A DNA stretch of 64,000 bases from an uncultured delta proteobacterium (GTDB taxonomy: Bacteria; Desulfobacterota; Desulfovibrionia; Desulfovibrionales; Desulfovibrionaceae), in contig CAILNX010000034.1 of assembly GCA_903835685.1 (NCBI GenBank), positions 1-64,000 of the forward strand. The letters are read 5' to 3'. Of this stretch, positions 51,719 to 61,775 are shown piece by piece. Position 1 is the first letter of the stretch. Each line of letters starts with the position of its first letter. The translations under genes were made by a program, and so were the position numbers. Under the pieces are notes generated by a model. That model was given only the letters and a program-made list of their open reading frames with translations. It was not told where the DNA came from and made no database searches.

Positions 51719-53137
51719 TTACAGGGCCAGGCCTTGGCGCACCAGGAGGTGCTCCAGGTAGGTGTGGTTCACGGCATAGGCGTCCAGGCCCATCCAGCGG
51801 GACACGGACACGGACAGCTCCCGGAAGTTCGGGACAGCCGGGAAGACGCGGGCCGGGTAGCCCTTGTAGGACGGGGGGATGTGGGCCAGGTTCTCGTGGT
51901 AGAGATAGCGGCGGCAGGTGCGGCCGATCTGGGCCAGGTATTCCTCCACCTGGGCCAGCTCCATCTCGGAAAAACTGATGGTGTTGATGAACAGGTCCAC
52001 GCTCATGTTTGCAAGCCGGGGAACCATGAAATTGGGCATGAGCAGGATGTCGTAGTCCTCGAACAGGGCCGGGGTGAGCGCCAGGTCCGGGTCCTCAAAG
52101 AGCAGGATGCGTTTATCCGGATAGGCCATGTTCAGATAATAGGATGAAATGATGAGGTTTTCCGGCAGGTCGAAATTCACGTAGGCCACGGGCCGGCCCA
52201 TGCGCTGGAGAAAATAGGCGAACCCGCCGAATCCCCCGCCGATCTCGGCCACCACGGGCCGGGGAACATCGGCCAGGAGCCGCAGGCAGTTGGCGGCCCG
52301 GAAATGGTTGGGAAAGGAGTTCCAGTTGATGAGCGCCCCGTCCACCAGGACCCCGTAGGGGTTGCCGATGGGCGGCAGGCCAGCCTCGCGCAGGTCCGGG
52401 GCCGGGTCCAGGCTGTATTGCCAGACCTGAAAATTGTGGGCCAGCCAGGGCAGGCTCCTGGCCTTGCAAAAACGCTTGAACTCCTGGCGGCCGCCCATGA
52501 TGTACAGGCTGGCGTCGTGGCGGCAGAAATTGTTCAGGGTCTCGGTGACCGGACCCACGGCTGCGGCCGGGTCCAGGCTTTCCAGGGCTCTGGCCGTGTC
52601 CGCCAGGAGCATTCCCCAGTTCTCCCCGGCCCGGTACAGAGGAGGGATATTGGCTGTCTCGGCCCTGGCCCGCAAATAGGCGTCCAGCAGTCGGCGGACC
52701 AGGGCCTGTTGCTCCCGGACCGGAACCAGCGGGGCCACGTCCTGGATCATCTTGGTCCCGATGGGATGGGTGATCGGGGTGGCCTTGACCCGGTCCCCGC
52801 AGAGCTCCATGTGCTCGGAATAGAGGCAGACGTCAAAGCCCAGGCGCTCCAGGCAGGCGGCCGGGTCCTCCAGAAAGGGCACGATCCGGTCCAGGGGCAG
52901 GCCCAGACGCACGGCCTCTTCCCGCACCTGGGCCACGGCCTGGCAGGCGATGACCAGAAAATCGTGGGCCTGGCCGGGCGCGTCCGCTGGCGCGATGACC
53001 TTGCGGCCCAGCCAGTCCGCGCCCCATTTGTCCGGGTCGGCGTCCACGTAGGCCGTGACGCACTGCGCGTTCACACCCAGGGCCTTGTACAGGGCCTGGG
53101 CGCCCAGGCCCGCGCCCCAGACCAGAATCCTGGTCAT
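51719..53137 (-). CDS. Putative sugar O-methyltransferase (TIGR04371-like) with Rossmann N-terminal module
   Basis: The 472-aa product has an N-terminal module (ILVWGAGLGAQALYKALG...VTAYVDADPDKWGADWLGRKVI; residues 1-90) like the PglD-type nucleotide-binding domain. The methyltransferase part has VVAEIGGGFGGFAYFLQRMG, FDLPENLIISSYYLNMAYPDKRI and FINTISFSEME, the pattern of the putative sugar O-methyltransferase family TIGR04371. It overlaps the upstream radical SAM gene by four bases. Substrate is presumably a sugar on a glycan. Confidence 0.78.
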   Translation of the reverse strand: MTRILVWGAGLGAQALYKALGVNAQCVTAYVDADPDKWGADWLGRKVIAPADAPGQAHDFLVIACQAVAQVREEAVRLGLPLDRIVPFLEDPAACLERLGFDVCLYSEHMELCGDRVKATPITHPIGTKMIQDVAPLVPVREQQALVRRLLDAYLRARAETANIPPLYRAGENWGMLLADTARALESLDPAAAVGPVTETLNNFCRHDASLYIMGGRQEFKRFCKARSLPWLAHNFQVWQYSLDPAPDLREAGLPPIGNPYGVLVDGALINWNSFPNHFRAANCLRLLADVPRPVVAEIGGGFGGFAYFLQRMGRPVAYVNFDLPENLIISSYYLNMAYPDKRILLFEDPDLALTPALFEDYDILLMPNFMVPRLANMSVDLFINTISFSEMELAQVEEYLAQIGRTCRRYLYHENLAHIPPSYKGYPARVFPAVPNFRELSVSVSRWMGLDAYAVNHTYLEHLLVRQGLAL

Positions 53138-54876
53138 GCGCTTGTCCTCCCGGTCGGGGTCTGCCCCGGTTTCCCGAGGGCTTCCAGGCCCTGGCGGAAG
53201 CGCTCCTCGTCCGGTTTCAAGTCCATGGCCCGGCGATAGGAGACCTCGGCCTCGGCCTTGCGGCCCAGGGCGGCCAAGGCCTCGGCCAGGCGGAAGTGGA
53301 ACCAGGGAAAGGAGGGGTCCAGGTCGGCGGCCCGGGCCAGGTAGGTGGCGGCCTTGCCCGGCTCCTGGTCCTCCAGGTGCAAAAGGCCCAGGTCGAACAC
53401 CGGCCAGGGAAAGTTCGGGGCCATGTCCGCAGCCTTGTGGAACTCGTCCCGGGCCTCGTCCCGGCGGCCGGTGCGCTTGAGCACCACGCCCAAATCGTAA
53501 TGGGGATAGGGGAAGTCCGGGTCCAACTTGATGGCCCGCCGGAACTCGGCCTCGGCCTCCAGGTTCTTGCCCTGGCGGGAGAGTTCCAGCCCCTGGTCGA
53601 AACGGGACTGGGCGTTGTCCGATCGCAGTTTGTCGAATTTCTCTTCCCAGCGCCGCACCAGGTCGTAATCCACGGTTTTTATGAGCGGCATCTTGCGCAC
53701 GATGTTCATTTCGTAGTGGTTGAAGTCCGTGGTCAGAAGCTGGCCAGCGGCTTTGAGTTCCTCGAAATAGTGGGTGCCGGGAAAGGGCACCATCCAGTTG
53801 TAGTAGAAGGCCGAGGGGGCCAGTTCCTCGATGAAGGAGTAGTCCAGGGCGATGTCTTCCTCGGTCTCACCGGGCACGCCCACCAGGATGTTGGCCAGGG
53901 TCAGCTTGCCCGTGCGCTTCCAGATGCGCCCGGCTTTCAGGTTCATTTCCCGGGTGGTCTGCTTGTGCATGAGTTTTAATTTGCGATCCGAGCCGGACTC
54001 GAATCCGAAGCTGATCAGGTTGCAACCCGTGGCCGCCAGGCGGTCGGCCATGTCCTGGTCGAAGAAGTCCACCCGGGCGCTGATGTCGTATTCCACGTCC
54101 ATCTTGCGCTCGGTGATGATGTCCGTGAACTCGCGCACCCGGGTGCGGTTGACCACGAACATGTCGTCCATGATGAAGAATTTGCGGATGCCCATGGCCA
54201 GGAAGCGGTCCATCTCGGCGATGATGCTTTGCGCCGAGCGCATCTTGATGCGCGGGCCGTACAGGGCCTTTTGCACCGGCTGACAGTACTTGCACTGACC
54301 CGGGCAGCCCCGGCTGGTGACGATGAACCCGCAGTGCTTGCGCCGGGCGATGTTCTCGTACACCGGGGAGAGATAGGGCAGGGGCCGGTTCTCGATGTCT
54401 TTCAGCGGGGTCGGGTGGATTTCGTGGGGCGGCTTGCGGCCCTGGCTATAGGCGGCGGCGATGTCCACCATCACCTCCTCGCCCTCGCCCAGGACCACGT
54501 GGTCGAATTCCGGGATGGCCAGGCCGTCGTAGGGCGCGCAGGTCACGTGCGGCCCTCCGGCCACGGTGGGGATGCCCAAGGACTGGGCGATGGCGCACAA
54601 ACGTATGGCGAACTCCCGGTTGGGCGTCTGGAATCCGACACCGAGCAGCCCGGGCTTCATTTCCTTGAGCCGGGTCTCCACCTCTTCCCAGCCCGTGACC
54701 AGACGCAGGTCCAGGTACTCCACCTCGTGCCCGGCGGCCTTCAAGGCCCCGCCGATGAGGGTCAGGCCGTAGGGGATGATGTAGGTGTCCAGCCCGTCGA
54801 AAGTGGGCGTGAAATGACGCTCGAAAGCGTCGAACCCGATGTTGCGGATGCCAACGTGGCTCAAGACGACCAGCAT
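53134..54876 (-). CDS. B12-binding radical SAM protein with C-terminal TPRs
   Basis: The 580-aa product has a cobalamin-binding-like domain (YIIPYGLTLIGGALKAAGHEVEYLDLRL, VAGGPHVTCAPYDGLAIPEFDHVVLGEGEE), a radical SAM domain with CPGQCKYCQPV, FFIMDDMFVVN, and FGFESGSDRKLKLM. Residues 425-560 hold three TPR units (FDQGLELSRQGKNLEAEAEFRRAIKLDPDFPYPHYDLGVVLKRTGR and next). Its TPR tail resembles that of the 49681 gene. Confidence 0.86.
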   Translation of the reverse strand: MLVVLSHVGIRNIGFDAFERHFTPTFDGLDTYIIPYGLTLIGGALKAAGHEVEYLDLRLVTGWEEVETRLKEMKPGLLGVGFQTPNREFAIRLCAIAQSLGIPTVAGGPHVTCAPYDGLAIPEFDHVVLGEGEEVMVDIAAAYSQGRKPPHEIHPTPLKDIENRPLPYLSPVYENIARRKHCGFIVTSRGCPGQCKYCQPVQKALYGPRIKMRSAQSIIAEMDRFLAMGIRKFFIMDDMFVVNRTRVREFTDIITERKMDVEYDISARVDFFDQDMADRLAATGCNLISFGFESGSDRKLKLMHKQTTREMNLKAGRIWKRTGKLTLANILVGVPGETEEDIALDYSFIEELAPSAFYYNWMVPFPGTHYFEELKAAGQLLTTDFNHYEMNIVRKMPLIKTVDYDLVRRWEEKFDKLRSDNAQSRFDQGLELSRQGKNLEAEAEFRRAIKLDPDFPYPHYDLGVVLKRTGRRDEARDEFHKAADMAPNFPWPVFDLGLLHLEDQEPGKAATYLARAADLDPSFPWFHFRLAEALAALGRKAEAEVSYRRAMDLKPDEERFRQGLEALGKPGQTPTGRTSA

Positions 54877-54981
54877 GGGAACCTCGTTCGGTGTTCAGGC
54901 GGCCTTATGACCTGCCGCCACGGGACCGGCGAAAAACAACGCGCCAAAAAGATTGCAAACCCCGCGCCAAAGCATTGTCCA

Positions 54982-56316
54982 TCATACGGCCCGCATGCCC
55001 AGAAAGGTGGGGCAGGTCAAGCAGCGGCCGTGCGGCCGCCCGCCCGGGGCCAGGCCCGAGAGCAGCCGGGTGTACCCCGGCCCGTTCCAGATCTCCGCAA
55101 AGGGTTTTTCGAGCACATTGCCCATGGAGGGCAGGGCGGCCCCGTGCAGGCAGCAGGGAAAAATCTCGCCGTCGGCCCGCACCGCCACCCACTCAAAGGC
55201 CGAGAAGCAGCGGAAGGCGGCCGGGGGCGTGGACGCAAACCGGGGACGGCCCGAAAGCTCGGGAAAGGCCTCGGGCAGGAGCACGCGCACCCCGCGCTCC
55301 TTGGACCGGGCCAGGACCCGGGCAAAGGCCTGAAGGACCTGGTCCCTGGGGATGTCCGAAAGGCGCTGGCCGGGCACGCACAGCTTGTCCGTCGGGAAGT
55401 CCGCTGGCATCTCGCCCATGGCCTCCTCGTAGGTGTACATGGGCACGTAGGACACGGCGTCCAGGCCCAGGTCAGCGGCCAGGTCCACCAGATCGGCCAT
55501 CTCGGCCAGGTTGGCCCGCATGCAGGTCACGTTGAAGAACAGGGTCCCGGTGGCCCCGTAGGTCTTTTTCAGCCCGGCCAAATGGCGGACAGAGGCCGTG
55601 AACCGGTCGAAATCCACGGAGCGGATGTCCCGGTACAGGGCCGGGGAGGCCGCCTCAACGGAAATGAACAGGTCCGCGAGCAGGTTGTTGGACAGAAGGT
55701 AGCGGAAGATCGTGTCGTCCCGGGCCGTGCCGTTGGTCACGAAGCTGAACCGGGTCCAGCCCCGGGCCACGGCCGCCTGAAGCATGGGAATGAGGCCCGG
55801 CACCAGGGTGAACTCCCCGCCGTGCATGGCCAGGAGTTCGAAGCGCTCCGGGGAAAAGCCGTCCAGAAGCTTCAGGAAGGTGTCCTGGTCCAGGGTCCAG
55901 TCCCACTCGGTTGTGTGCTTCAGGCGGATGCAGTGGCGGCAGCACAGGTTGCAGGCCCAGTTCAGGGGGATGTTCAGCACCCGCCAGCGGGGGTGCTGAT
56001 ACCTGGCCTGGCCCAGGCGGTGGTAGAGCCCGCGCTCGGGGTCCTCGATGCCCGGGAAGGACAGGATGCGCTCCCGGCCAATGCCCAGGCCGATGAGTTG
56101 GGCCTCCATGGCCGCGTGGGCGTGGGAGGCCGTGAGAAAGAGGTCGCAGCCCAGGCTCGAGGCCAAGTCCGGGCGCACGATAGGCCGCCCCTGGAAGGTC
56201 CCGCCCTGTTGGGCCGGGTCGTTGTCCAGATAGGCCACCACTTCAAAGCCCAAGGCGCTCAGGTTCTCCTCGGCCAGATCCGCGCCCGAGCCGGTGCCGA
56301 ACACCGCGGCCTTCAT
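54982..56316 (-). CDS. Rossmann-radical SAM/SPASM fusion protein
   Basis: The 444-aa product has a PglD-type N-terminal module (AAVFGTGSGADLAEENLSALGFEVVAYLDNDPAQQGG; residues 1-85), then a radical SAM domain with CNLCCRHCIRLKH, MHGGEFTLVPGLIPML and a C-terminal SPASM-like Cys cluster (FRCFSAFEWVAVRADGEIFPCCLHG..CLTCPTFLG). Its N-terminal module is of the same kind as that in the sugar methyltransferase at 51719. A 105-base gap separates it from the next gene downstream. Confidence 0.82.
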   Translation of the reverse strand: MKAAVFGTGSGADLAEENLSALGFEVVAYLDNDPAQQGGTFQGRPIVRPDLASSLGCDLFLTASHAHAAMEAQLIGLGIGRERILSFPGIEDPERGLYHRLGQARYQHPRWRVLNIPLNWACNLCCRHCIRLKHTTEWDWTLDQDTFLKLLDGFSPERFELLAMHGGEFTLVPGLIPMLQAAVARGWTRFSFVTNGTARDDTIFRYLLSNNLLADLFISVEAASPALYRDIRSVDFDRFTASVRHLAGLKKTYGATGTLFFNVTCMRANLAEMADLVDLAADLGLDAVSYVPMYTYEEAMGEMPADFPTDKLCVPGQRLSDIPRDQVLQAFARVLARSKERGVRVLLPEAFPELSGRPRFASTPPAAFRCFSAFEWVAVRADGEIFPCCLHGAALPSMGNVLEKPFAEIWNGPGYTRLLSGLAPGGRPHGRCLTCPTFLGMRAV

Positions 56317-57188
56317 GCCCCCCGCCTTTGGGCCGAACAGGCACGGGCCAGCTCCCGCCAGTCCCAGAACAGGGCTCCGGCCAGAAAGAGCAGGCTGACC
56401 AGGGCGTTGCCTGGGTCCCGGTCCTGGAAATCCTTGGCCAGCAGGCGCAGGGCCTTTTTCAGGTCCCGGAGGTTGGCGGCCAGGGTCCCGGCCAGGTCAA
56501 CGGGCGCGTAGCTCCCGAAATAATGCCATTTCCAGCAGGTCCGGGCCACGGACAGGGCCGTGTCCTGGCGCAGATGGGTGCAGCGGGCGGCCGGGGTGTA
56601 CACCAGGGTGCAGCGGTCCCGTATCTTCTCGCAGAGCTTCACGTCCTCGGCATTGGTCCGGCAGCGGGGATCGTAGCCCCCGGCCTCGGTGAGCGCCGCG
56701 CGGCGGAACAGGGTGTTGGACCCGAACAGAAAGGGCGGCTTCTCCCGCCGCACAGGCCCCCAGCTCTGGCGCATGTGCGCGTCGCGCCAACGGTCCCCCG
56801 GGGCGATTCGGTGGCCCTCGATAAGCTCCCCGCCCACGCCCCAGACCACCTCCCGACCCGGGCCGTCCATCTCGGCGGCCAGGGCGGCCAGCCAGTCCGG
56901 CTCGGCCACCACGTCGGCGTCGAGCGAGGCCACCAAGGCCCCGGCGGACTCGCGCAGGCCCGTGTTCCGGGCCTCGGCCAGACCCAGGTTCTCCCCGTGG
57001 GACACCACCCGCAGGGGGACCGGGGACCACGCGCCCAGTGTGCGGGCCATTTCCGCCGTCTTGTCCGTGGACCCGTCGTCGATAATCAAAATTTCGCGCG
57101 GGAGCAGGATCTGGGCGAATACCGCCGGAAGCACCCGCTCCAGAAAGGGCTCGGCATTGAAGCAGGGCAGGTACAGGGAGATGTCCAT
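56313..57188 (-). CDS. Glycosyltransferase family 2
   Basis: The ATG overlaps the TGA of the upstream gene by one base. The 291-aa product has DISLYLPCFNAEPFLERVLPAVFAQILLPREILIIDDGSTDKT, LDADVVAEPDWL with the D-x-D-type acid pair, and FRRAALTEAGGYDPRCRTNAEDVKLCEKI. These mark an inverting GT-A enzyme. It belongs to the same co-translated set as the flanking radical SAM genes. Confidence 0.88.
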   Translation of the reverse strand: MDISLYLPCFNAEPFLERVLPAVFAQILLPREILIIDDGSTDKTAEMARTLGAWSPVPLRVVSHGENLGLAEARNTGLRESAGALVASLDADVVAEPDWLAALAAEMDGPGREVVWGVGGELIEGHRIAPGDRWRDAHMRQSWGPVRREKPPFLFGSNTLFRRAALTEAGGYDPRCRTNAEDVKLCEKIRDRCTLVYTPAARCTHLRQDTALSVARTCWKWHYFGSYAPVDLAGTLAANLRDLKKALRLLAKDFQDRDPGNALVSLLFLAGALFWDWRELARACSAQRRGA

Positions 57189-58570
57189 CAACCCCGGACC
57201 TCCCGAAAGGCCTTCCAGGCCTGGCGGAAGGCCTCGGCCCCGGCCTCGATCTCCGTGCCGGTCAATTCCTTGGTGCGCACCACGCAGCCCTGGCCGCCGT
57301 CGTACAACTCGTGGTCCGTGGCCAGAAGATAGCCCTTGTCCTTGGCCCAGGCGTGGAAGCGGGTGCCCGGGAAGGGTGTGGCAAAGGACAGTTGCAGGGA
57401 GTCCGGGGACAGCTCCAGGGCCAGGTCCAGGGTCTGGCGCATGGTCTCGGCCGTCTCGCCCTTGAGCCCCAGGGTGAAGGTCAGGTGCACGCGCACCCCG
57501 ATCTTCTTGGTGTAGGCCACCATGCGCCGGGCGGTCTCAAGGTCCAGACCCTTGCCGCAGGCGTCCACCACGCTTTGGCTCCCGGACTCGATGCCGTATT
57601 TCACGGCGAACAGCCCGGCCGCCCGCAGGGCGTCCAGGGTCTCCTCGTCCATGCCGTCGGCCCGGGCCATGACCGCCAGATGCACGCCCAGGTCCTTGTC
57701 CCCAATGGCCTGGGCCAGGGACAGGACCCGGGCCTTACCCAGGTTGAAGGTGTCGTCGTCGAAATACACGGTCTTGAACCCGTAGCGGCCCACCACCGTG
57801 GCCATCTCCTCGGCCACATCCTGCGGGTCGCGCACCCGGTAGACGTTGCCCCCGTACATGGTCTCGGGCCAGAGGCAGAAGTCACAGCGGTGCGGACAGC
57901 CCCGGCTGGCCAGCATGTTGACCATGGGCTCGGGCACCCCGCAAAAGGGGTCCCGGTACTTGAGCATGGGGAAATGCCCCCAGGACGGCCAGGGCAGGTC
58001 GTCCAGGCGGCCCAGGTCCCGCCGGGCGTTGGCCCGGATGGCCCCGTTTTCCCCGCGCCAGGCCAGGCCACGCACCTTTTCCGGCGCAAATGAACCGGAC
58101 AGGAGCCCCTGGACCATTTCGGCCAGGGTCCATTCGTATTCGCCGATGAGGCAGAAATCCACGCACCCATTGTCCGCCAGGGCCGTCTCCGGATGGATGG
58201 TCACCTGGGGACCGGCCCAGGCCAGCAGGGCCTTGGGCAGAAGCTCCCGGGTGCGCCGGGCGTGCCTTGCGTCCTGGGCAAAGGAGGCGGCCGCCGTCTC
58301 GGCCAGGACCAGGTCCGGGGCAAAGGCCACGACCTCGGCCTCGTACTCTTCGTTTGTGAGCCCCTCGGCTATGGCGTCCAGGGCCTTGACTTCTGCCCCC
58401 CCCTGTCGCTCCAGGAGGGCGGCGGCCTGGGCCAGGAAAAAGGGGAAAGGCAGGTAGGTCAGGCTTTTGGGTCCGTCGGCCCGCATGGTGAAGGGCCAGC
58501 GCGATCCGGCCCGCACCCCGTAGAGGTGGGCGGATTTCTTCCAAGGGGGGTTGGCTAGGAGGATGCGCAT
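57188..58570 (-). CDS. B12-binding radical SAM protein (paralogue of 46949-48328)
   Basis: ATG at 58570 lies inside the end of the upstream epimerase gene. The 460-aa product begins [24 protein letters not shown] and has [24 protein letters not shown] as the radical SAM site, and [37 protein letters not shown]. The parallels to the protein at 46949-48328 (same order, same motif spacing, same N-terminal GVRAGSRWP) show gene duplication. Confidence 0.87.
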   Translation of the reverse strand: MRILLANPPWKKSAHLYGVRAGSRWPFTMRADGPKSLTYLPFPFFLAQAAALLERQGGAEVKALDAIAEGLTNEEYEAEVVAFAPDLVLAETAAASFAQDARHARRTRELLPKALLAWAGPQVTIHPETALADNGCVDFCLIGEYEWTLAEMVQGLLSGSFAPEKVRGLAWRGENGAIRANARRDLGRLDDLPWPSWGHFPMLKYRDPFCGVPEPMVNMLASRGCPHRCDFCLWPETMYGGNVYRVRDPQDVAEEMATVVGRYGFKTVYFDDDTFNLGKARVLSLAQAIGDKDLGVHLAVMARADGMDEETLDALRAAGLFAVKYGIESGSQSVVDACGKGLDLETARRMVAYTKKIGVRVHLTFTLGLKGETAETMRQTLDLALELSPDSLQLSFATPFPGTRFHAWAKDKGYLLATDHELYDGGQGCVVRTKELTGTEIEAGAEAFRQAWKAFREVRG

Positions 58571-59628
58571 GACGCGGCCACACAGCCCTTGTGGATGTCG
58601 GTCATGATGGCCATGAGATCGTACTGGTACTCCCAGGCCGGGTAGTGGGTCTGGAACTTGTTCACGTCGCTCACCCACCACATATGGTCGCCGATGCGGT
58701 TGGTCTCCTGGTAGGTCCAGTCCATGGTGTTGCCGGAAATCTCCTCGCAGATGCTGATGGCCTCCAGCATGGAGCAGTTGGAGTGGCGGCCGCCTCCGGC
58801 GTTGTACACCTCGCCCGGCCGGGGCTTTACGTGGAAATGCCAGAACATGTTCACCAGGTCGTGGGAGTGGATGTTGTCCCTCACCTGCTTCCCCTTGTAC
58901 CCGAAGACCGTGTACGGCCGCTTGGTCACCGCGCAGCGCATGAGGTAGTTCAAAAACCCGTGCAACTGGGTGCCGGAGTGGGCCGGGCCGGTGAGGCAGC
59001 CGCCCCGAAAACACACGGTATTCATGCCGAAATAGCGGCCGTATTCCTGCACCATGACGTCGGCCGCCACCTTGGAGGCCCCGAACACGCTGTGCTTGGT
59101 GTGGTCGATGCTCATGTCCTCGTCGATCCCGCGCTCGAAATACGGGTGCGCCCGGGACACCTCCCAGCGGGTGGGCAGCTCCTCCAGGGGCAGGAAATTG
59201 GGCGTGTCCCCGTACACCTTGTTGGTGGAGGTGAAGATGAAGGAGGCCGTCGGGCAATGCTTGCGGGTCATCTCCAGGAGCACCAGGGTGCCGTTGGCGT
59301 TCACCGTGAAATCCGTGATGGGGTCCGTGGCCGCCCAGTCGTGGGAGGGCTGGGCCGCTGTGTGGATGACGATTTTGATATCCGCCCCGAACTCGGCGAA
59401 GATCTTCTCCATGGCCGGGAGGTCCCGGATGTCCCCGGGCCGGTGGGTGTAGCGGGGAAGCTCGGCTTCCAGGATTTTGCGGTTCCAGTCCGTGGAGGCC
59501 TCGGCCCCGAAAAAGACCTGGCGCATGTCGTTGTCCACGCCGACCACGAGAAAGCCCTTATCGTGGAAGAAGCGGCAGGTTTCCGAGCCGATGAGTCCGG
59601 CCGAGCCAGTGACCAGTGCGATGTCCAT
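58555..59628 (-). CDS. NAD-dependent sugar epimerase (CDP-tyvelose epimerase-like)
   Basis: The 357-aa product has the Rossmann start [51 protein letters not shown] and the SASKVA-type lysine region ([19 protein letters not shown]), whose usual Tyr is replaced by the sequence HSVFGASK. The [19 protein letters not shown] segment is typical of the CDP-paratose/tyvelose epimerase branch. It makes an activated sugar donor for the cluster's glycosyltransferases. Confidence 0.83.
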   Translation of the reverse strand: MDIALVTGSAGLIGSETCRFFHDKGFLVVGVDNDMRQVFFGAEASTDWNRKILEAELPRYTHRPGDIRDLPAMEKIFAEFGADIKIVIHTAAQPSHDWAATDPITDFTVNANGTLVLLEMTRKHCPTASFIFTSTNKVYGDTPNFLPLEELPTRWEVSRAHPYFERGIDEDMSIDHTKHSVFGASKVAADVMVQEYGRYFGMNTVCFRGGCLTGPAHSGTQLHGFLNYLMRCAVTKRPYTVFGYKGKQVRDNIHSHDLVNMFWHFHVKPRPGEVYNAGGGRHSNCSMLEAISICEEISGNTMDWTYQETNRIGDHMWWVSDVNKFQTHYPAWEYQYDLMAIMTDIHKGCVAASCASS

Positions 59629-59640
59629 TGTTTCAAGCCC

Positions 59641-60705
59641 TCACAGGATGTGTCGCAGGGATTCCCTGTTTTTTTCGATCCAGCAGGCGATGTCGGCCAC
59701 GATGTCCCGGGCCGAGGTCCGGGGCGCCCAGCCCGTGGCCGCCCGCACCTTGGCCGTGTCCGTCAGATACCAGGGGATGTCCCCCACCCGGGTCTCGGGC
59801 ACGGCCTGGATGTCAACTTTTTGGCCGGTGGCCTCCTGGGCCAGGGCCGTGAGCTCCGCAAGGGACACGCTGACCTCGGGGCCGCCGCCCACATTGTAGA
59901 CCTGGCCCTGGTGCCGGGGCAGGTCGTCCATCTGGAGGCGGACGAGCTCGTACAGGTCGGCCACGTGCAGGATGTCCCGCACCTGCTTGCCCGTGCCCCC
60001 ATAGCCCAGGTATGCAAGCTTGGCTCCAAAAATGTGCTTGGCCACCCACAGGACCATGAAGCCCTGGTCCACCTTGCCCATCTGCCAGGGGCCGGTGAGC
60101 ACCCCGCAGCGGTTGACCACGGCGGTGAGTCCGTACATCTCCCCGTATTCGGCCATGAGCAGCTCCGAGGCCAGCTTGGTGGCCCCGTAGAGCGTGCGCG
60201 CCCCGTCCAAGGGAAAGGTCTCGGCGATTCCGGCCGGGCTGACCCCGGGCAGGGTCTGGGGGCCGGACAGCTCGAAGCGGGTGGCGGTCTCCTGGAAGAT
60301 TAGGTCCCGGATGGGGGCCATGGGATAGACCCGGCTGGTGGACAGGAAGATCATGGCCGCGCCGCGCATGCGGGCCAACTCCAGGCAGTTGATGGTGCCC
60401 AGGAGATTGGTGTTCAGCAGATAGGCGGGCGAGCCGCCGTACCCGGCCAGGACCGAGGGCTCGGCCGAGCATTCCAGGATCAGGTCCGGGTTCCCGGCCG
60501 CGTCCAGGTCCTCGGGGCTCCTGATGTCCCCGTGCAGGAAGTCCACCCCGCCCTCTTTCAGGCGCGGCAGGTTCAGTTCCGAGCCCCGACGCTTCAGGTT
60601 ATCCAGGGCCGTGACCTTGACCCCGGGCAAATCGCGTTTCAGGGACAGGCCCAGGTTGGAACCCACGAACCCGGCCCCGCCGGTGATGAGGATGTGCTTA
60701 AACAT
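59641..60705 (-). CDS. NAD-dependent epimerase/dehydratase
   Basis: The 354-aa product opens ILITGGAGFVGSNLGLSLKRD with the NAD-binding GxxGxxG. STSRVYPM and YGATKLASELLMAEYGEMYGL (Y-x-x-x-K) supply the catalytic residues, and NRCGVLTGPWQMGKVDQGF is typical for this group. It is a second enzyme of the extended SDR family and probably acts on the same or a related sugar nucleotide. It lies 12 bases upstream of the other epimerase. Confidence 0.87.
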   Translation of the reverse strand: MFKHILITGGAGFVGSNLGLSLKRDLPGVKVTALDNLKRRGSELNLPRLKEGGVDFLHGDIRSPEDLDAAGNPDLILECSAEPSVLAGYGGSPAYLLNTNLLGTINCLELARMRGAAMIFLSTSRVYPMAPIRDLIFQETATRFELSGPQTLPGVSPAGIAETFPLDGARTLYGATKLASELLMAEYGEMYGLTAVVNRCGVLTGPWQMGKVDQGFMVLWVAKHIFGAKLAYLGYGGTGKQVRDILHVADLYELVRLQMDDLPRHQGQVYNVGGGPEVSVSLAELTALAQEATGQKVDIQAVPETRVGDIPWYLTDTAKVRAATGWAPRTSARDIVADIACWIEKNRESLRHIL

Positions 60706-61648
60706 GGCATCCGGCCTCCAGCCGGTCGATCATTTCCGTGACCTGGGCCAGGGCATGGCCGCAGAAAACCCCGGCCTGCTCCCGAGCCTCAGGCTCGCGC
60801 AGGGACATTTCTCCCAGGACCAGGGGCCAGGCGTAGACCCGGCCCTGGAACCGGGCCAAGGCGTGGCCCTTGTACTCCGCCAGGGCCTCCTGGGTCCGCT
60901 CGTCCTGGTGGCGCACCCAGATGCAACTCACGCACAGCTCGTAGGGCGGATGGTGGCGGATAGTGGCGAAGTCCCGCACATGGCCGAGGGCGTGGCGCAG
61001 CTCGAAATCCCAGCAGCAGGCGTTCACCGTGCCGTCAAAGGCCACGGTAAAGGTGTTGTCCACGATCCAGGGGCAGGCCCGGGCGTGGGCGGCCGGGTCT
61101 GCATTCACCGGCTTGTATCCGGTGAGGTACCCGGCCCAGTTGGCGGCCTGATAACTCTCGAAGCGGTCCAGGGTCAGGCCTTCGGCCAGGGCGTACAGCT
61201 CCTCCTGGGTGTTGTCCGCCTCGGCGTAGACCATGACGCCCGAGCCGCTCTTCTCCTTCCAGGCCAGGACCTCCTTGTAGCGGGCGCAGGAGTCCGGGGT
61301 GTGCAGGCTGACGTGCAGCCAGTCCAGGCCGCCTGCGCTCAAATCCGCGAACATGGCCTCGGTCAGGAGAATCCCGTTGGTGTGCAGGCCCAGGTACAGG
61401 TCCGGCCGCAGGGCCTTGGCCCGGGCCGCCCAGTCCACGCACTGGGGATGGAGCAGGGGCTCGCCCCGCCAGCTCAGTTCGGTGTAGCCGCTTGCGTGCT
61501 CCAGGCAGGCCAGGAAGGTGGCCTCGTCCATGAGCCCGGCCGGAACCTTGGCCTTGCCCTGGAAGCATTGGGGGCAGCGCAGGTTGCAGGTGTTGGTCAG
61601 CTCGATGGAGCGGATGATGCCTGGACCGAAATCGTTTGCATTACTCAT
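60698..61648 (-). CDS. Radical SAM/SPASM-type protein
   Basis: The 316-aa product starts SIELTNTCNLRCPQCFQGKAK (CxxxCxxC) and ends with Cys residues (VNACCWDFELRH, YELCVSCIWVRHQ) that could bind an auxiliary cluster. It is shorter than most SPASM enzymes, ending in CGHALAQVTEMIDRLEAG. It overlaps the epimerase start by eight bases. Confidence 0.83.
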   Translation of the reverse strand: MSNANDFGPGIIRSIELTNTCNLRCPQCFQGKAKVPAGLMDEATFLACLEHASGYTELSWRGEPLLHPQCVDWAARAKALRPDLYLGLHTNGILLTEAMFADLSAGGLDWLHVSLHTPDSCARYKEVLAWKEKSGSGVMVYAEADNTQEELYALAEGLTLDRFESYQAANWAGYLTGYKPVNADPAAHARACPWIVDNTFTVAFDGTVNACCWDFELRHALGHVRDFATIRHHPPYELCVSCIWVRHQDERTQEALAEYKGHALARFQGRVYAWPLVLGEMSLREPEAREQAGVFCGHALAQVTEMIDRLEAGCHV

Positions 61649-61677
61649 GAAAGCTCAAGGCTCCTGGTGCTGTGTTC

Positions 61678-61752
61678 CAAGAACAAGATAAGAAAAGAAA
61701 AATAAAATATACATATAACTTGTTATAACTACTTATCTTTTCTTTTTCTTTG
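61678..61752. repeat. AT-rich intergenic element
   Basis: A 75-base AT-rich block, starting CAAGAACAAGATAAG and ending CTTTTTCTTTG, with purine-rich left and pyrimidine-rich right arms that could pair. It fills the 127-base gap between two radical SAM genes and is the largest of the AT-rich elements. Confidence 0.5.
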
Positions 61753-61775
61753 TGGCCTCTTTCGTGGATTCCCCA

